In this document: positions 7,931-16,944 of the stretch, piece after piece
Layout of the letters: each line of letters starts with the position of its first letter
How positions within the stretch are numbered: the stretch's first letter is position 1
Assembly (NCBI RefSeq): GCF_000525835.1
Contig: NZ_AODD01000035.1
Span: forward strand, 1-43,665
Origin: Listeria grandensis FSL F6-0971
GTDB taxonomy: Bacteria > Bacillota > Bacilli > Lactobacillales > Listeriaceae
DNA: 43,665 nt
Direction: 5' to 3'
Notes under the pieces: generated by a model
What the model saw: the letters and a program-made list of their open reading frames with translations, nothing else
Database searches by the model: none
Told to the model about the DNA's origin: nothing
Translations under genes and position numbers: made by a program

Positions 7931-9148
7931 ATGGGGATTAAAACGCGTCTTCGCTTTATGTCATTTTTGCAGTACTTTATTTGGGGGAGCTGGCTGATTA
8001 CGCTCGGTTCTTATATGATTAACACGCTTGATTTTTCGGGCGTCGAGGTTGGGATAGTTTATAGTTCAAAGGGGATCGCCGCTGTGATTATGCCGACTTT
8101 GATGGGGATTGTTGCAGATAAATGGATCAAGGCAAACTACTTGTATACCGCATGTCATTTGATTTGTGCTGGGGCATTGTTTTATGCGGCAACTGTGTCG
8201 GATCCAACCGTGATGTTCTGGGTGATGTTGGTAAACGCCATGTTCTTCATGCCCACGCTCGCACTATCTAATACGGTATCTAACTTCCCACCAATTCGTG
8301 TGTTTGGGACAGTTGGTTTCATTATCGCGATGTGGACAATCAGCTTTGCAGGTCTTGAACTTAGCAACGTACAGCTTTACATTGCGGCGGGCGCATCGCT
8401 CTTACTCTCGCTTTATTCGCTAACGATGCCGGCCATTCCGACGGCGAACAAAAAGAAAAAGCAAGGCTGGGTCAACATGCTCGGTTTAAATGCTTTCGTC
8501 CTTTTTAAAAAGCCGAAAATGGCCGTGTTTTTCCTTTTTGCAATGTTACTTGGAGCCGTGTTGCAAATTACGAATACGTTCGGTAACCCGTTTCTGCATG
8601 ACTTTGGCTTAAATCCAGCGTTTGCAGACAGCCTCGCGGTGAAATATCCTTCGATCTTACTGTCCGTGTCACAAATGGCTGAGGTTGTATTTATCTTAGC
8701 AATTCCTTTCTTTTTGAAACGCTATGGCATTAAAACGGTGATGTTGGTCAGCATGGTTGCATGGACGCTGCGTTTTGGACTGTTTGCATTCGGCGATCCG
8801 TCACCACTTGGTACGGTACTTCTACTGCTTTCGATGATTGTTTATGGCTGTGCGTTTGATTTCTTCAACATTTCTGGCGCCATTTTCGTGGAACAGGAAG
8901 TTAGTAAGGACATCCGAGCAAGCACCCAGGGCTTGTTCATGACGATGGTAAATGGCGTCGGTGCTTATGTTGGGGCAATTTTGAGCGGTATGGTTGTCGA
9001 TTACTATACGATCGATGGCGTCAAAGATTGGCAAACGATCTGGCTGATTTTTGCGGCCTACACGCTTATCTTGGCGATTGTCTTCCAGTTTACTTTCCAC
9101 TATAAACATGAGCCTGAGAAAATGAAAGATTTAGAGATTACACATTAA
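7931..9148 (+). CDS. nupG: Nucleoside:H+ symporter, NupG/XapB type
   Basis: A 405-residue major-facilitator membrane protein of the nucleoside:H+ symporter family. The N-terminus (RLRFMSFLQYFIWGSWLITL) and FFMPTLALSNTVSN plus RVFGTVGFI are characteristic. About twelve transmembrane helices are expected. It starts 59 bases after punA behind GGAAGGGAG and is followed by a strong terminator, so the pair imports and phosphorolyses purine nucleosides. This differs from the CNT-type NupC encoded further on. Confidence 0.9.
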   Translation: MGIKTRLRFMSFLQYFIWGSWLITLGSYMINTLDFSGVEVGIVYSSKGIAAVIMPTLMGIVADKWIKANYLYTACHLICAGALFYAATVSDPTVMFWVMLVNAMFFMPTLALSNTVSNFPPIRVFGTVGFIIAMWTISFAGLELSNVQLYIAAGASLLLSLYSLTMPAIPTANKKKKQGWVNMLGLNAFVLFKKPKMAVFFLFAMLLGAVLQITNTFGNPFLHDFGLNPAFADSLAVKYPSILLSVSQMAEVVFILAIPFFLKRYGIKTVMLVSMVAWTLRFGLFAFGDPSPLGTVLLLLSMIVYGCAFDFFNISGAIFVEQEVSKDIRASTQGLFMTMVNGVGAYVGAILSGMVVDYYTIDGVKDWQTIWLIFAAYTLILAIVFQFTFHYKHEPEKMKDLEITH

Positions 9149-9153
9149 TCAAA

Positions 9154-9204
9154 AACGCATGATATTAGCTAGCTCCCATTTTCGAGCTACGAATATCATG
9201 CGTT
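9154..9204. terminator. Bidirectional terminator between nupG and the stress protein gene
   Basis: AACGCATGATATT (9154-9166) pairs exactly with AATATCATGCGTT (9192-9204), with an AGCT/AGCT inner stem. T-rich sequence follows on both strands, strongest on the minus strand. It separates convergent genes. Confidence 0.9.
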
Positions 9205-9207
9205 GTC

Positions 9208-9651
9208 TTATTTCTCCCGAACTACTAATACATCACAAATCGCGTGTTGTAAAACATGTGCGGAGACACTTCCTAGAACGATTTTCTCAATACGATTGAG
9301 GCCCGTTGCACCACAAATCAGAACATCTGCGTCGAATTTGGCGGGGAGATCACGAGCGAGTAAGGTTTTAGGATTTCCAATTTCGAGGAGCGTGTGTACT
9401 TGCTTGATGCCTGCTTCTCCGGCCAACTTCTTGTATTCAGCCAGCCTAGCCGCCGATTCTTCATAGGCTGCTTTTTCCAAGCCTCCATCATAAGAAATAT
9501 TCGGCGAGAATGACCGGATGTCCACAATGCTTGCAAGTCCTAGTTCCGCCCCCGTTGCTTTGGCAAGTTCTACCGCTTTCAAAAAGGCGATTTCAGCTTG
9601 TGTTGATCCATCTAAAGCTACTAAAATGCGTTGATATTTATTTCCCATCAT
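9208..9651 (-). CDS. Universal stress protein (UspA family)
   Basis: A single-domain UspA protein of about 147 residues. It has the ATP-binding pattern G-2x-G-9x-G-S (GATGLNRIEKIVLGS) and the N-terminal RILVALDGS strand-loop, so it is probably the nucleotide-binding class. A TTG codon at 9657 and three ATGs (9654, 9651, 9648) are consecutive and in frame after AAAGGAG (9658-9664); spacing favours the second or third ATG. It is expected to be a cytoplasmic dimer with a stress or energy-limitation role, with no specific partner evident. Confidence 0.92.
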   Translation of the reverse strand: MMGNKYQRILVALDGSTQAEIAFLKAVELAKATGAELGLASIVDIRSFSPNISYDGGLEKAAYEESAARLAEYKKLAGEAGIKQVHTLLEIGNPKTLLARDLPAKFDADVLICGATGLNRIEKIVLGSVSAHVLQHAICDVLVVREK

Positions 9652-9774
9652 CATCAACTCCTTTATTAGACCTTACCCTTATATTCTATTTTTGATACCT
9701 ACTTTTGAGAAAAAGTTTCAAATTCGGGCTATTATTTTCCTCTCTTAAACGCTGGCTGTGACGCCTTCTTCGCT

Positions 9775-9797
9775 AGCATTTATAGTTACTAAATGCT
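9775..9797. repeat. Inverted repeat upstream of the MarR gene
   Basis: AGCATTTA (9775-9782) and TAAATGCT (9790-9797) form a perfect 8-bp inverted repeat with a 7-base centre, about 57 bases upstream of the putative -10 (TATACT, 9854-9859) of the MarR gene. It could be an operator for that regulator or for the divergent stress gene. This is inference from symmetry only. Confidence 0.4.
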
Positions 9798-9853
9798 TAA
9801 GTGGTACTGCAAAATTGATCAAATGCCACATTCCTACTTTTCTCAATCTGTGC

Positions 9854-9859
9854 TATACT
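9854..9859 (+). promoter_or_regulatory. Putative -10 of the marR-lin0512 unit
   Basis: TATACT preceded by TGTGC, 33 bases before the ATG. The -35 position (9831-9836, TTCCTA) is poor. Confidence 0.4.
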
Positions 9860-9892
9860 GAATTTATATTTTGTTAAAAAAGGGGATACATT

Positions 9893-10348
9893 ATGGACAA
9901 AGAGGATCGATTAAATCAGCAGATCGCTCTATTTTATTTTGCTTACAAAACGTTTGTTGAAACCGCTGATAGGCTCATTGGGAAACATGGCATTACGCGT
10001 ACGCATCACCGAATTTTATTTTTCGTAGCGCATTCGCCAGGTATTAAAATGAACGAGCTGTTAACACTGCTCGAGGTTTCGAAGCAAGCACTGCATCAAC
10101 CGTTGTTAGAATTAAGGGAAAAGGGATATATCATCATGGAGCCGTCTGCTAAGGACAAGCGTATTCGTTGCCTGTTTTTGACGGAAGCTGGGGCCGAGAT
10201 TGAAACAGAGCTTGGGGAGGCTCAAAGGCGTCAGATGGCCGCGGCTCTATCGGCAAGTGATGATCCCGATGGCAAATTTTGGACGAAAGTCTTAGAACAA
10301 TATGCAAAAGAACGACCAGGATTAGCATTTTTTAAAATAGGAGCGTGA
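9893..10348 (+). CDS. MarR-family transcriptional regulator
   Basis: A 151-residue winged-helix protein of the MarR family. The DNA-binding core is at about residues 50-100 (MNELLTLLEVSKQALHQPLLELREKGY is the recognition region) and is followed by the wing SAKDKRIRCLFLT, with the conserved Asp-x-Arg. MarR proteins act as dimers, often repressing their own operon until a ligand or oxidant binds. It starts after AAAAAGGGG and sits five bases before the Lin0512-family gene, so the two are surely co-transcribed. No conserved redox Cys of the OhrR type is evident, so the ligand is unknown. Confidence 0.88.
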   Translation: MDKEDRLNQQIALFYFAYKTFVETADRLIGKHGITRTHHRILFFVAHSPGIKMNELLTLLEVSKQALHQPLLELREKGYIIMEPSAKDKRIRCLFLTEAGAEIETELGEAQRRQMAAALSASDDPDGKFWTKVLEQYAKERPGLAFFKIGA

Positions 10349-10352
10349 TGAG

Positions 10353-10712
10353 ATGGAGAAAATATTGTTTATCCAAACTGGTTTCGGTGTGGATGTACAT
10401 GGCCAAGATATTACGAAAGCTGCGATTCGGGCAGTGAGAAATGCGATTTTTACGAACTCGATGCCGGGAATTGAAGACTTATTGCCGGGTAAAGACCTGA
10501 ATAATATGGTGGTCCATGTGAAATTGGCGTTACCGATAGATGCGGATTTGCTTGATTCCGATGCGATTCGGGCGATTATTCCTTATGGCACAGTCACGGT
10601 AGAAACCATGTCAGGTGGAATGCTTACGACAAGTGGCATTTTTCTAGCGGACAAAGCGGACAAGAATGATTTGATGTATATTGTGAATGCATCGGTCGAA
10701 ACAGGCTACTAA
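10353..10712 (+). CDS. Lin0512-family protein of unknown function
   Basis: A 119-residue cytoplasmic protein. It carries GFGVDVHG near residues 10-17, matching the invariant GxGxDxHG motif I associate with the Lin0512 family (TIGR02058), then DITKAAIRAVRNAIFTNSMP. Family function is unknown; the fold and conserved acidic/His motif suggest ligand or metal binding, but that is speculation. It is the second gene of a two-gene unit with a MarR regulator (four intergenic bases) and is followed by a strong terminator, so it is probably the principal regulated product of this unit. Confidence 0.85.
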   Translation: MEKILFIQTGFGVDVHGQDITKAAIRAVRNAIFTNSMPGIEDLLPGKDLNNMVVHVKLALPIDADLLDSDAIRAIIPYGTVTVETMSGGMLTTSGIFLADKADKNDLMYIVNASVETGY

Positions 10713-10722
10713 ACGCTATAGC

Positions 10723-10775
10723 AAAAAGGAAGACAGGAATTGGTGTTCTATGACCAGTTCCTCGTCTTCCTTTTT
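10723..10775. terminator. Bidirectional terminator between lin0512 and bilEB
   Basis: A long stem pairs AAAAAGGAAGAC plus AGGAATTGGT (from 10723) with ACCAGTTCCT plus GTCTTCCTTTTT (to 10775), with one wobble and one bulge. T runs follow on both strands. It serves both convergent units. Confidence 0.88.
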
Positions 10776-10779
10776 TTGA

Positions 10780-12294
10780 TTAGTTTAGTAGGCCTTCTTT
10801 TTGTAGATAGTTCTTCGCGACTTCTTCGGCAGACTTGCCTTTTACATTGACTTCATAGTTCATTTCGCTCATTTGTTGATCGGTGATTTTACCTGCTAGT
10901 TTTTCTAGCGGGGCTTTTAGCTCTGGATATTTTTTCAATGTTGATTCGAGCATGAGTGGTGCGCCTTGATATGGCGGGAATAGTTGCTTGTCGTCTTTTA
11001 GTACTTTGAGTTTGTATTGGGCGATTTCGCTATCTGTTGAATAGGCATCAAGCGTGTTGATATCGCCTGCTTTCAGAGCGGAATAGCGCAGTTTTGGCTC
11101 CATTGTTTTCAATGAATCGAATTGTAAACCATACTGTTTCTGCAACCCCTTATAACCATCCTCCCGATCAGAAAACTCCAACGTAAAACCGGCTTTAACA
11201 GAGGCTTGCACAGCTTTTAAATCAGAAATTGTTTTCAGATTGTAAGCTTTAGCGAATTGTGGTGCAACTGCGACGGCATACGTGTTATTGTATTTCATCG
11301 GTTTCAGTAGTGCCATCTTCTCATTTTTTGCAAGTCCATCGCGTGCTTGCTCATAAACGGCTTCTGGGTCGTGATTTTTCGCTGGTTCTTTGAGGAAGGT
11401 TTCCAAAACAGTGCCCGTGAACTCAGGGTAAATATCGACATCGCCTGATTTTAACGCATTGAAAACAAAACTCGTTTTTCCGAGATTCGGTTTTACTTTG
11501 ACGCTCAGGTCGGTATCATTTTCAATTAGCTGTTTGTACATATTAATCAAGATTTCTGGCTCCGAACCAAGTTTTCCGGCAATCACGAGTTCTTTTTGCG
11601 GTTGCGTGAAATATGGCACGATGATGATACTTGCCGTCACGACGAGTGCACCAGTAATCGTGATGAGTGTACGCTTGAATGTCGCTTTTTCCATGTAGCG
11701 CAAAATGACGTCAAACAGGATCGCCAGTAAAGCTGCTGGAATTGCACCGAGCAGGATCAGGCTGTTGTCATTGCGGTCAATCCCGAGTAGGATGAGATCC
11801 CCCAGTCCACCAGCTCCGATTAAAGCCGCAAGCGTCGCGGTTCCGATAATAAGAACCATCGCCGTTCGGATACCAGCCATAATAACGGGCATCGCGAGCG
11901 GTAGTTGCACTTTATAAAGCTTCTTCCACCTGTTCATTCCCATTGCTTCGGACGCTTCCATTAAAACTGGATCAATTTCTTTAATTCCAGTATATGTATT
12001 CCGCAAAATGGGTAACAAGGCATAGATTACAAGCGCGATAATCGCCGGTACCGTCCCAATTCCAACTAATGGGATCAGCAAACCTAGCAAGGCAAGTGAT
12101 GGAATTGTTTGCAAAACCGCCGTTACTTGAATAATCGGCTCAGCGGCACGCTTATGGTTCGTTAAATAGATTCCAAGCGGCACAGCGATAAATACAGCAA
12201 TAAAAAGGGAGACGAAAGATAATTCGATGTGTTGAACTAACGCTGCCCACAGCGCATCCTGACGCACCTGAAACGTATCGATTAATTTACTCAT
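10780..12294 (-). CDS. bilEB: OpuB/BilE-type ABC transporter permease fused to substrate-binding protein
   Basis: A 504-residue fusion. Residues 1-205 form the inner-membrane permease with the EAA-type loop ([20 protein letters not shown], about 114-133). A further helix near 215-230 is followed by an extracytoplasmic OpuAC/OpuBC-type binding domain to the C-terminus (starting around [15 protein letters not shown]). This architecture matches the compatible-solute/quaternary-ammonium importers and the Listeria BilE (bile exclusion) system. Its ATG overlaps the end of the ATPase gene by four bases. Substrate is uncertain: betaine/carnitine-type uptake or bile-related function are both plausible. 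Confidence 0.88.
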   Translation of the reverse strand: MSKLIDTFQVRQDALWAALVQHIELSFVSLFIAVFIAVPLGIYLTNHKRAAEPIIQVTAVLQTIPSLALLGLLIPLVGIGTVPAIIALVIYALLPILRNTYTGIKEIDPVLMEASEAMGMNRWKKLYKVQLPLAMPVIMAGIRTAMVLIIGTATLAALIGAGGLGDLILLGIDRNDNSLILLGAIPAALLAILFDVILRYMEKATFKRTLITITGALVVTASIIIVPYFTQPQKELVIAGKLGSEPEILINMYKQLIENDTDLSVKVKPNLGKTSFVFNALKSGDVDIYPEFTGTVLETFLKEPAKNHDPEAVYEQARDGLAKNEKMALLKPMKYNNTYAVAVAPQFAKAYNLKTISDLKAVQASVKAGFTLEFSDREDGYKGLQKQYGLQFDSLKTMEPKLRYSALKAGDINTLDAYSTDSEIAQYKLKVLKDDKQLFPPYQGAPLMLESTLKKYPELKAPLEKLAGKITDQQMSEMNYEVNVKGKSAEEVAKNYLQKEGLLN

Positions 12295-13265
12295 ACATGC
12301 GCAGCCTCCCTCTCTAGTTGTTTAGCTAGGAACTGGATGACATGTTGCTGTGTAATCGTTCCAACGAGTTTGCCGTCCTTGGCAACAGATACAGACGTCT
12401 GACTCGCTAATTGTTGCAAGATAACTTCCACTGCAATTGACTCCGCAAAATCAGCCTCTCCAGCAACAACCTGCGCCTCGAAATAGCCTTGTTCCAACAT
12501 ATCATGCACGGTAAATTTAGAAGATAGCACGTGCTTGTTCACATTGCCTGACTCCAAGAAGTTTTGCACAAATTCATTCGCTGGATTTTGCAAAATTTCA
12601 TTCGGCGTATCGCATTGTACGACTTCGCCATCCTTCATAATACAAATTCGGTCGCCAAGCATAAGCGCTTCCTGCATATCATGTGTTACAAACACGATTG
12701 TCTTTTTAATTTTGCGCTGCAAGACAATCATATCTTGTTGCAATTTCTGGCGACTAATCGGGTCTAGCGCGCTGAAAGGTTCATCCATCAAAATAATTTC
12801 GGGGTCAGCGGCCAGCGCACGAACAACGCCGACACGTTGTTGCTCACCACCTGAAAGTTCCGCCGGTTTCCGGTTACGATAGCTTTCCGCGTCCAAACCA
12901 ACACTATTTAGTAGCTCAGTAATGCGATCATGCGTCTTCCCCTTCTCCCATTTCTTCAGTTCCGGCACAACCGCGATATTTTCCTCGATCGTCATATGCG
13001 GAAAAAGCGCGATTTGTTGCAGTACGTAGCCAATATTCCAGCGCAATTCGTGAATGTTATAATCACTAATCCGCTTCTCGTCGATATAAATAGTCCCCGT
13101 CGTCAGTGGAATAAGGCGATTAATCATCTTCAGCGTCGTTGTTTTGCCACAACCACTCGGCCCGATAAAAACGAAAAACTCACCATCTTTTATGTCCAAA
13201 TCGATGTTTTTGACGGCATGCTCGCCATTTTGATATTGTTTCGTTACATTTTCGAAGCGTATCAT
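12291..13265 (-). CDS. bilEA: OpuB/BilE-type ABC transporter ATP-binding protein with CBS domain
   Basis: A 324-residue ATPase of the glycine betaine/carnitine transporter family. It shows Walker [11 protein letters not shown] (35-44), the Q-loop [12 protein letters not shown], signature LSGGEQQR, Walker [13 protein letters not shown] and the H-loop [14 protein letters not shown]-like region follows at about 250-320 ([20 protein letters not shown] then [14 protein letters not shown]), as in OpuA/OpuC-type ATPases where it senses ionic strength or nucleotides. Only one full CBS motif is evident. It is the promoter-proximal gene of a two-gene operon with bilEB, behind a sigma-B-like promoter. 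Confidence 0.9.
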   Translation of the reverse strand: MIRFENVTKQYQNGEHAVKNIDLDIKDGEFFVFIGPSGCGKTTTLKMINRLIPLTTGTIYIDEKRISDYNIHELRWNIGYVLQQIALFPHMTIEENIAVVPELKKWEKGKTHDRITELLNSVGLDAESYRNRKPAELSGGEQQRVGVVRALAADPEIILMDEPFSALDPISRQKLQQDMIVLQRKIKKTIVFVTHDMQEALMLGDRICIMKDGEVVQCDTPNEILQNPANEFVQNFLESGNVNKHVLSSKFTVHDMLEQGYFEAQVVAGEADFAESIAVEVILQQLASQTSVSVAKDGKLVGTITQQHVIQFLAKQLEREAAHV

Positions 13266-13310
13266 GAGTCACTTCCCTCTCCATTTTGTCATTAAAACAT
13301 GTTTATCTGT

Positions 13311-13336
13311 TTACCCTATTTTTCAAAAGTAGAAAC
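13311..13336 (-). promoter_or_regulatory. Sigma-B-type promoter of bilEA-bilEB
   Basis: On the minus strand GTTTCT (13336-13331), a 14-base spacer and GGGTAA (13316-13311) match the general-stress consensus GTTT-N13-17-GGGWAW, about 46 bases before the bilEA ATG. In Listeria monocytogenes bilE is known to be sigma-B dependent, which fits. Confidence 0.75.
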
Positions 13337-13391
13337 ATTTGTTCTTAATTTTACCACGTTCATATAGAAAATTACACCGTTTAGCATTTCG

Positions 13392-13420
13392 TTGACAAAT
13401 CAACTAAAATTGAGCATAAT
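13392..13420 (+). promoter_or_regulatory. Sigma-A promoter of the DUF1877 gene
   Basis: A consensus TTGACA (13392-13397), 17-base spacer and CATAAT (13415-13420), 89 bases before the ATG. Confidence 0.75.
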
Positions 13421-13509
13421 AAACTTTATCATGGTAAAGCATTTGGTTTTATCTTTTTCGATAAACAAAATAAACCAACTAGGAACAACTTGAAAGGAGA
13501 ATAATAAAA

Positions 13510-13974
13510 ATGGGATTATGCGGTTATTATTATTACATTGACGAGCCAGGCATGCGAGAAATAAAAGCAGGAGATGAATCCGTTTTTACGATGCCGATGT
13601 TGCTGTCACTTGATGAATATTGGGAAGTTATTCATTATATATTTTGCAAGAAGACAAGAAATGGGCCGTCGCCGTGGGGCTATATTGTTCCACTTCGGAT
13701 CGAAAACGAGATCCGCGATGCTTTGGCGACTGTTTATTTTATCTATCCAGAACAAGTCCGTATGGCGAAAGAAGCTCTGTTTAGCATTACCGAAGAAGAA
13801 TTCGTCGCGATGTATGATTTCAAGCAACTAAAAAAGAGTGGTCTTTACGGTATAAACTGGCGCACGAAAAAGGACAAATTAGACAAAGACCTTCTATTAA
13901 ATTTCCGAGCTCTGCAGACCTTTTTCAATAAAGTATCGCAGAGTGATGATTGTATTATATTTTATGTCGTGTAG
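13510..13974 (+). CDS. DUF1877 (YfbM-like) family protein
   Basis: A 154-residue cytoplasmic protein starting MGLCGYYYYI. The segment LSLDEYWEVIHYIFCKK matches the LDKxWxxIHxLL pattern of DUF1877, and YDFKQLKKSGLYGINW followed by LLLNFRALQTFFNKVSQSDDCIIFYVV matches its C-terminal half. Function is unknown; members occur singly or near polymorphic-toxin loci, where an immunity role has been suggested (inference, no toxin partner here). The ATG follows AAAGGAG. The stop codon TAG (13972-13974) directly abuts the first unit of a structured repeat, so any readthrough transcript carries that element as its 3' end. Confidence 0.75.
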   Translation: MGLCGYYYYIDEPGMREIKAGDESVFTMPMLLSLDEYWEVIHYIFCKKTRNGPSPWGYIVPLRIENEIRDALATVYFIYPEQVRMAKEALFSITEEEFVAMYDFKQLKKSGLYGINWRTKKDKLDKDLLLNFRALQTFFNKVSQSDDCIIFYVV

Positions 13975-14220
13975 ATGAAAAGCTGAAAACGCCCGTTTAG
14001 CATCGACAGAAATTGTTAGGAGGCGCAGTGAAAACCCTCTTTTGGTTTTTACGGAGGCACCGAAATTTCCGAGAGGCTGGCGTTTGAAGCTAGATCTGAT
14101 GAAAAGCTGAAACGGCCCGTTAGATCCGACAAAAATTGTTAGGGGGCGTAAGAAAAGTCCTCTTTTGACTTTTTTGGAGGCACCGAAATTTTCGAGGATC
14201 TGGCCGTTGAAGCTAGATCG
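13975..14220 (+). repeat. Two tandem copies (A1, A2) of a ~123-bp structured repeat
   Basis: Unit A1 spans 13975-14098 and A2 14099-14220, each starting ATGAAAAGCTGA and ending near GAAGCTAGATC. Each folds into one long hairpin: AGCT/AGCT, a GA/GA tandem mismatch, a 7-bp arm, then AGATC/GATCT-like and CGA/TTTCG pairing, and an inner hairpin. The 7-bp arm is AAACGCC/GGCGTTT in A1 (13987-13993 with 14079-14085) and AACGGCC/GGCCGTT in A2 (14111-14117 with 14202-14208): the sequence differs and the pairing is kept. Related copies lie at 41167 and 42896. An open frame runs antisense through the array, but it has no ribosome binding site and its sequence drifts in register with the pairing, so I do not call it a gene. 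Confidence 0.85.
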
Positions 14221-14295
14221 CGAAACAGAGCTACGCCAAACAACTCCGCATTCCCGCAAACACGATCTCCAGATGAAACCATCGCCCTATAAAAA

Positions 14296-14339
14296 ACAAG
14301 TAACTACGCCACTCTAAAAAACATGGCGTAGTTACTTGT
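14296..14339 (-). terminator. Intrinsic terminator after pdp
   Basis: ACAAGTAACTACGCCA (14296-14311) pairs perfectly with TGGCGTAGTTACTTGT (14324-14339); on the minus strand it is followed by TTTTTT. It ends the deoxyribonucleoside operon. The bases between it and the repeat array (14221-14295) show nothing recognisable. Confidence 0.92.
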
Positions 14340-14426
14340 CTAAATCAAACTATAGTGGACTCTTCCACTTCTTATTCACTTAGCGTTTCGTTCGCGTAAC
14401 ATACACGGAGCTGTTCTCATTTTAAT

Positions 14427-15728
14427 CTACTCCGTAATCACCGTATGAATCAACTTTGGCGCTTCCGCTTTATCGCTCACCCGAATATTTTCGTAAATCT
14501 TCGCTTCAACCGCCTTCACGTCTTCTTTATTCGCGTAAATCGTTACAAGTGGCTCACCTGCTTCCACTTTATCGCCGACCTTCTTACGCAACATAATTCC
14601 AACAGCCAAGTCGATCTCGTCTTCTTTCGTCGCACGTCCGGCACCTAAAAGCATCGCTGCAATACCTATTTCATCTGCGACAATCTCAGCAACTACACCG
14701 CTTTCCTTAGCCGGTACATCGATCTTGAATTGCGCTTGTGGTAACTTGCTAGGATCATCCACAATCGAGCCATCACCGCCTTGGTTATCCAAGAAATCCT
14801 TGAATTTCGCCAAAGCTTTCCCGTTCGCCATAACCTCTTTCAGCATCGCACGCGCCTCATCCAAATCCTTCGCTTTCTTAGCAAGCACAACCATTTGACT
14901 TCCCAAAATTAAAACCAATTCCGTCAAATCTTCTGGTCCTTCACCTTTTAGCGTATCAATCGCTTCTTGTACTTCCAAAGCGTTCCCAATCGCAAAACCT
15001 AGTGGTTGCGACATGTCTGAAATAACCGCCATCGTTTGACGACCGACATTATTCCCAATCCGAACCATCGCATGCGCCAAATTTTCTGCATCTTTATCGG
15101 TTTTCATGAATGCGCCTGCACCCGTTTTAACATCCAACACAATCGCGTCCGCGCCAGCTGCAATTTTCTTACTCATAATCGAGCTTGCGATAAGTGGAAT
15201 CGAGTTTACCGTTCCTGTAACATCGCGCAACGCGTATAATTTTTTATCAGCAGGGGTTAGGTTACCGGATTGACCAATTACTGCGACTTTATCACGGTTT
15301 ACCAAGTCGATAAACTGCTCTTTCGTGATTTCTACGTGGAAACCTTCAATCGCTTCTAGTTTATCAATCGTGCCTCCTGTATGGCCTAACCCGCGTCCAG
15401 ACATCTTCGCAACTGGCACGTCAAGCGCTGCAACAAGTGGCGCCAATACAAGCGTCGTCGTGTCGCCCACACCGCCTGTCGAGTGCTTATCTACCTTGAT
15501 TCCTTCAATCGCGGACAAGTCGATCGTTTCACCAGAATTCACCATCGCCATCGTCAAATCTGCGCGTTCTCGGTCTGTCATATCTTGAAAGAAAATCGCC
15601 ATAGCCAAAGCACTGACTTGATAATCAGGAATCTTACCAGCCGTGTAACCATCGACTACAAACCCGATTTCTTCGGTCGTTAACTCTTTGCCATCACGCT
15701 TTTTCGAAATTACGTCTACCATTCTCAT
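14427..15728 (-). CDS. pdp: Pyrimidine-nucleoside phosphorylase
   Basis: A 433-residue enzyme cleaving uridine, thymidine and deoxyuridine with phosphate to the free base and (deoxy)ribose-1-phosphate. The thymidine/pyrimidine phosphorylase signature [16 protein letters not shown] is intact, as are [10 protein letters not shown] near the phosphate site and [11 protein letters not shown]. The length is normal. The start MRMVDVI matches the B. subtilis enzyme in position. It is the last gene of the operon with nupC and deoB and supplies deoxyribose-1-phosphate to DeoB. Confidence 0.96.
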   Translation of the reverse strand: MRMVDVISKKRDGKELTTEEIGFVVDGYTAGKIPDYQVSALAMAIFFQDMTDRERADLTMAMVNSGETIDLSAIEGIKVDKHSTGGVGDTTTLVLAPLVAALDVPVAKMSGRGLGHTGGTIDKLEAIEGFHVEITKEQFIDLVNRDKVAVIGQSGNLTPADKKLYALRDVTGTVNSIPLIASSIMSKKIAAGADAIVLDVKTGAGAFMKTDKDAENLAHAMVRIGNNVGRQTMAVISDMSQPLGFAIGNALEVQEAIDTLKGEGPEDLTELVLILGSQMVVLAKKAKDLDEARAMLKEVMANGKALAKFKDFLDNQGGDGSIVDDPSKLPQAQFKIDVPAKESGVVAEIVADEIGIAAMLLGAGRATKEDEIDLAVGIMLRKKVGDKVEAGEPLVTIYANKEDVKAVEAKIYENIRVSDKAEAPKLIHTVITE

Positions 15729-15748
15729 ATTCGTTCACCAATCCTTTT

Positions 15749-16929
15749 TTATTTTAAGTCGTTTAGGAAGCTTGTGCCGTATTCAGGCATTTTTACTTTA
15801 AAATTATCTGCGACGGTTGCGCCCAAATCGGAGAATGTTTTGCGCAAATCAAGTTCTTTGCCGCCGTCTTTGAATTGTTTGGAATAAGCTAAAAGTGGCA
15901 CGTATTCGCGTGTGTGGTCGGTGCCGCGGTATGTTGGGTCGTTTCCGTGGTCAGCGGTGATAAGTAGCAAATCATCTTCTTGCATGTTCGCGAACACTTC
16001 TGGAAGTCTTGCATCGAACGCTTCCAATGCATCACCATAACCGATCGGATCGCGACGATGTCCAAACAACGCATCAAAATCAACCAAGTTTAAGAAACTC
16101 ATGCCATGGAAATCTTCCGTCAACAAATCGATAAATTTATCCATACCGTCCATGTTTGACTTCGTGCGAATCGATCTTGTTACGCCTTCATCGTCAAAGA
16201 TATCCGAGATTTTACCGATTGCAATCGAGTCTAAACCACCATCTTTCAAGTGATCCATCACCGTTTTATCAAATGGTTTTAGCGCGTAGTCATGCCGGTT
16301 CGAGGTCCGTTCGAATGTTTTCGCAGTTTTACCGACAAAAGGACGAGCAATGATGCGACCTAACATGTAAGGCTCATCGCGCGTAATTTCGCGGCAATAC
16401 TCACAAATGCGATATAATTCTTCGAGTGGGATTAATTCTTCGTTCGCCGCGATTTGCAGTACGGAATCAGCAGACGTATAAACGATCAAAGCGCCTGTTG
16501 CCAATTGTTCCTCGCCAAGTTCTTCCATGATTTCCGTACCACTCGCCGGTTTATTTCCAATTACTTTACGACCAGAGAAATCTTCAATTTTTTGAATCAA
16601 CTCATCTGGGAATCCGTCTGGAAATACGCGGAATGGCGTGTCGATGTACAGACCCATGATCTCCCAATGCCCTGTCATCGTATCTTTCCCTGCGGACGTT
16701 TCTTGCATTTTTGTGAAATAGGCTTGTGGCTTGTCTACAACTGGTACGCCTTCGATTTCGCGAATATTAGATAGGCCAAGCATCGCCATATTCGGCATTT
16801 TCAGCCTCCTTTTTCGCGGGCAATGTGTCCTAATGTATCGACGTCAAAATCGTCAAATTGTGCCGCGTCTGGCGCTTCTCCAATACCTACCGAGTCCATA
16901 ACTACAACGTGAATTCTTTTAAATGCCAT
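15749..16929 (-). pseudogene. deoB: Phosphopentomutase with a one-base frameshift
   Basis: DeoB interconverts (deoxy)ribose-1- and -5-phosphate. The true ATG is at 16929, ten bases after AAGGAGG (16940-16946), giving [20 protein letters not shown], but this frame stops at TGA 16803-16801 after 42 residues. The rest continues in the -1 frame (ATG at 16798, [17 protein letters not shown]) to 15749. Inserting one base at GGCTG (about 16803-16806) restores a 393-residue protein, the normal length. The N-terminal piece holds the metal-binding Asp12 of MDSVG; the C-terminal piece holds the phosphorylated-Thr loop [11 protein letters not shown] and HGNDPTY. A perfect AAGGAGG lies six bases before the internal ATG, so reinitiation could make the fragment, but without Asp12 it should be inactive. 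This is either a real lesion or a sequence error. Confidence 0.85.
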
Positions 16930-16944
16930 TTTTAAAAAACCTCC

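Noticed and set aside
16798-16815. Programmed frameshift in deoB
   Set aside because: The internal AAGGAGG and A5 look suggestive, but there is no proper slippery heptamer in frame and no known precedent in this gene; a missing base is simpler.
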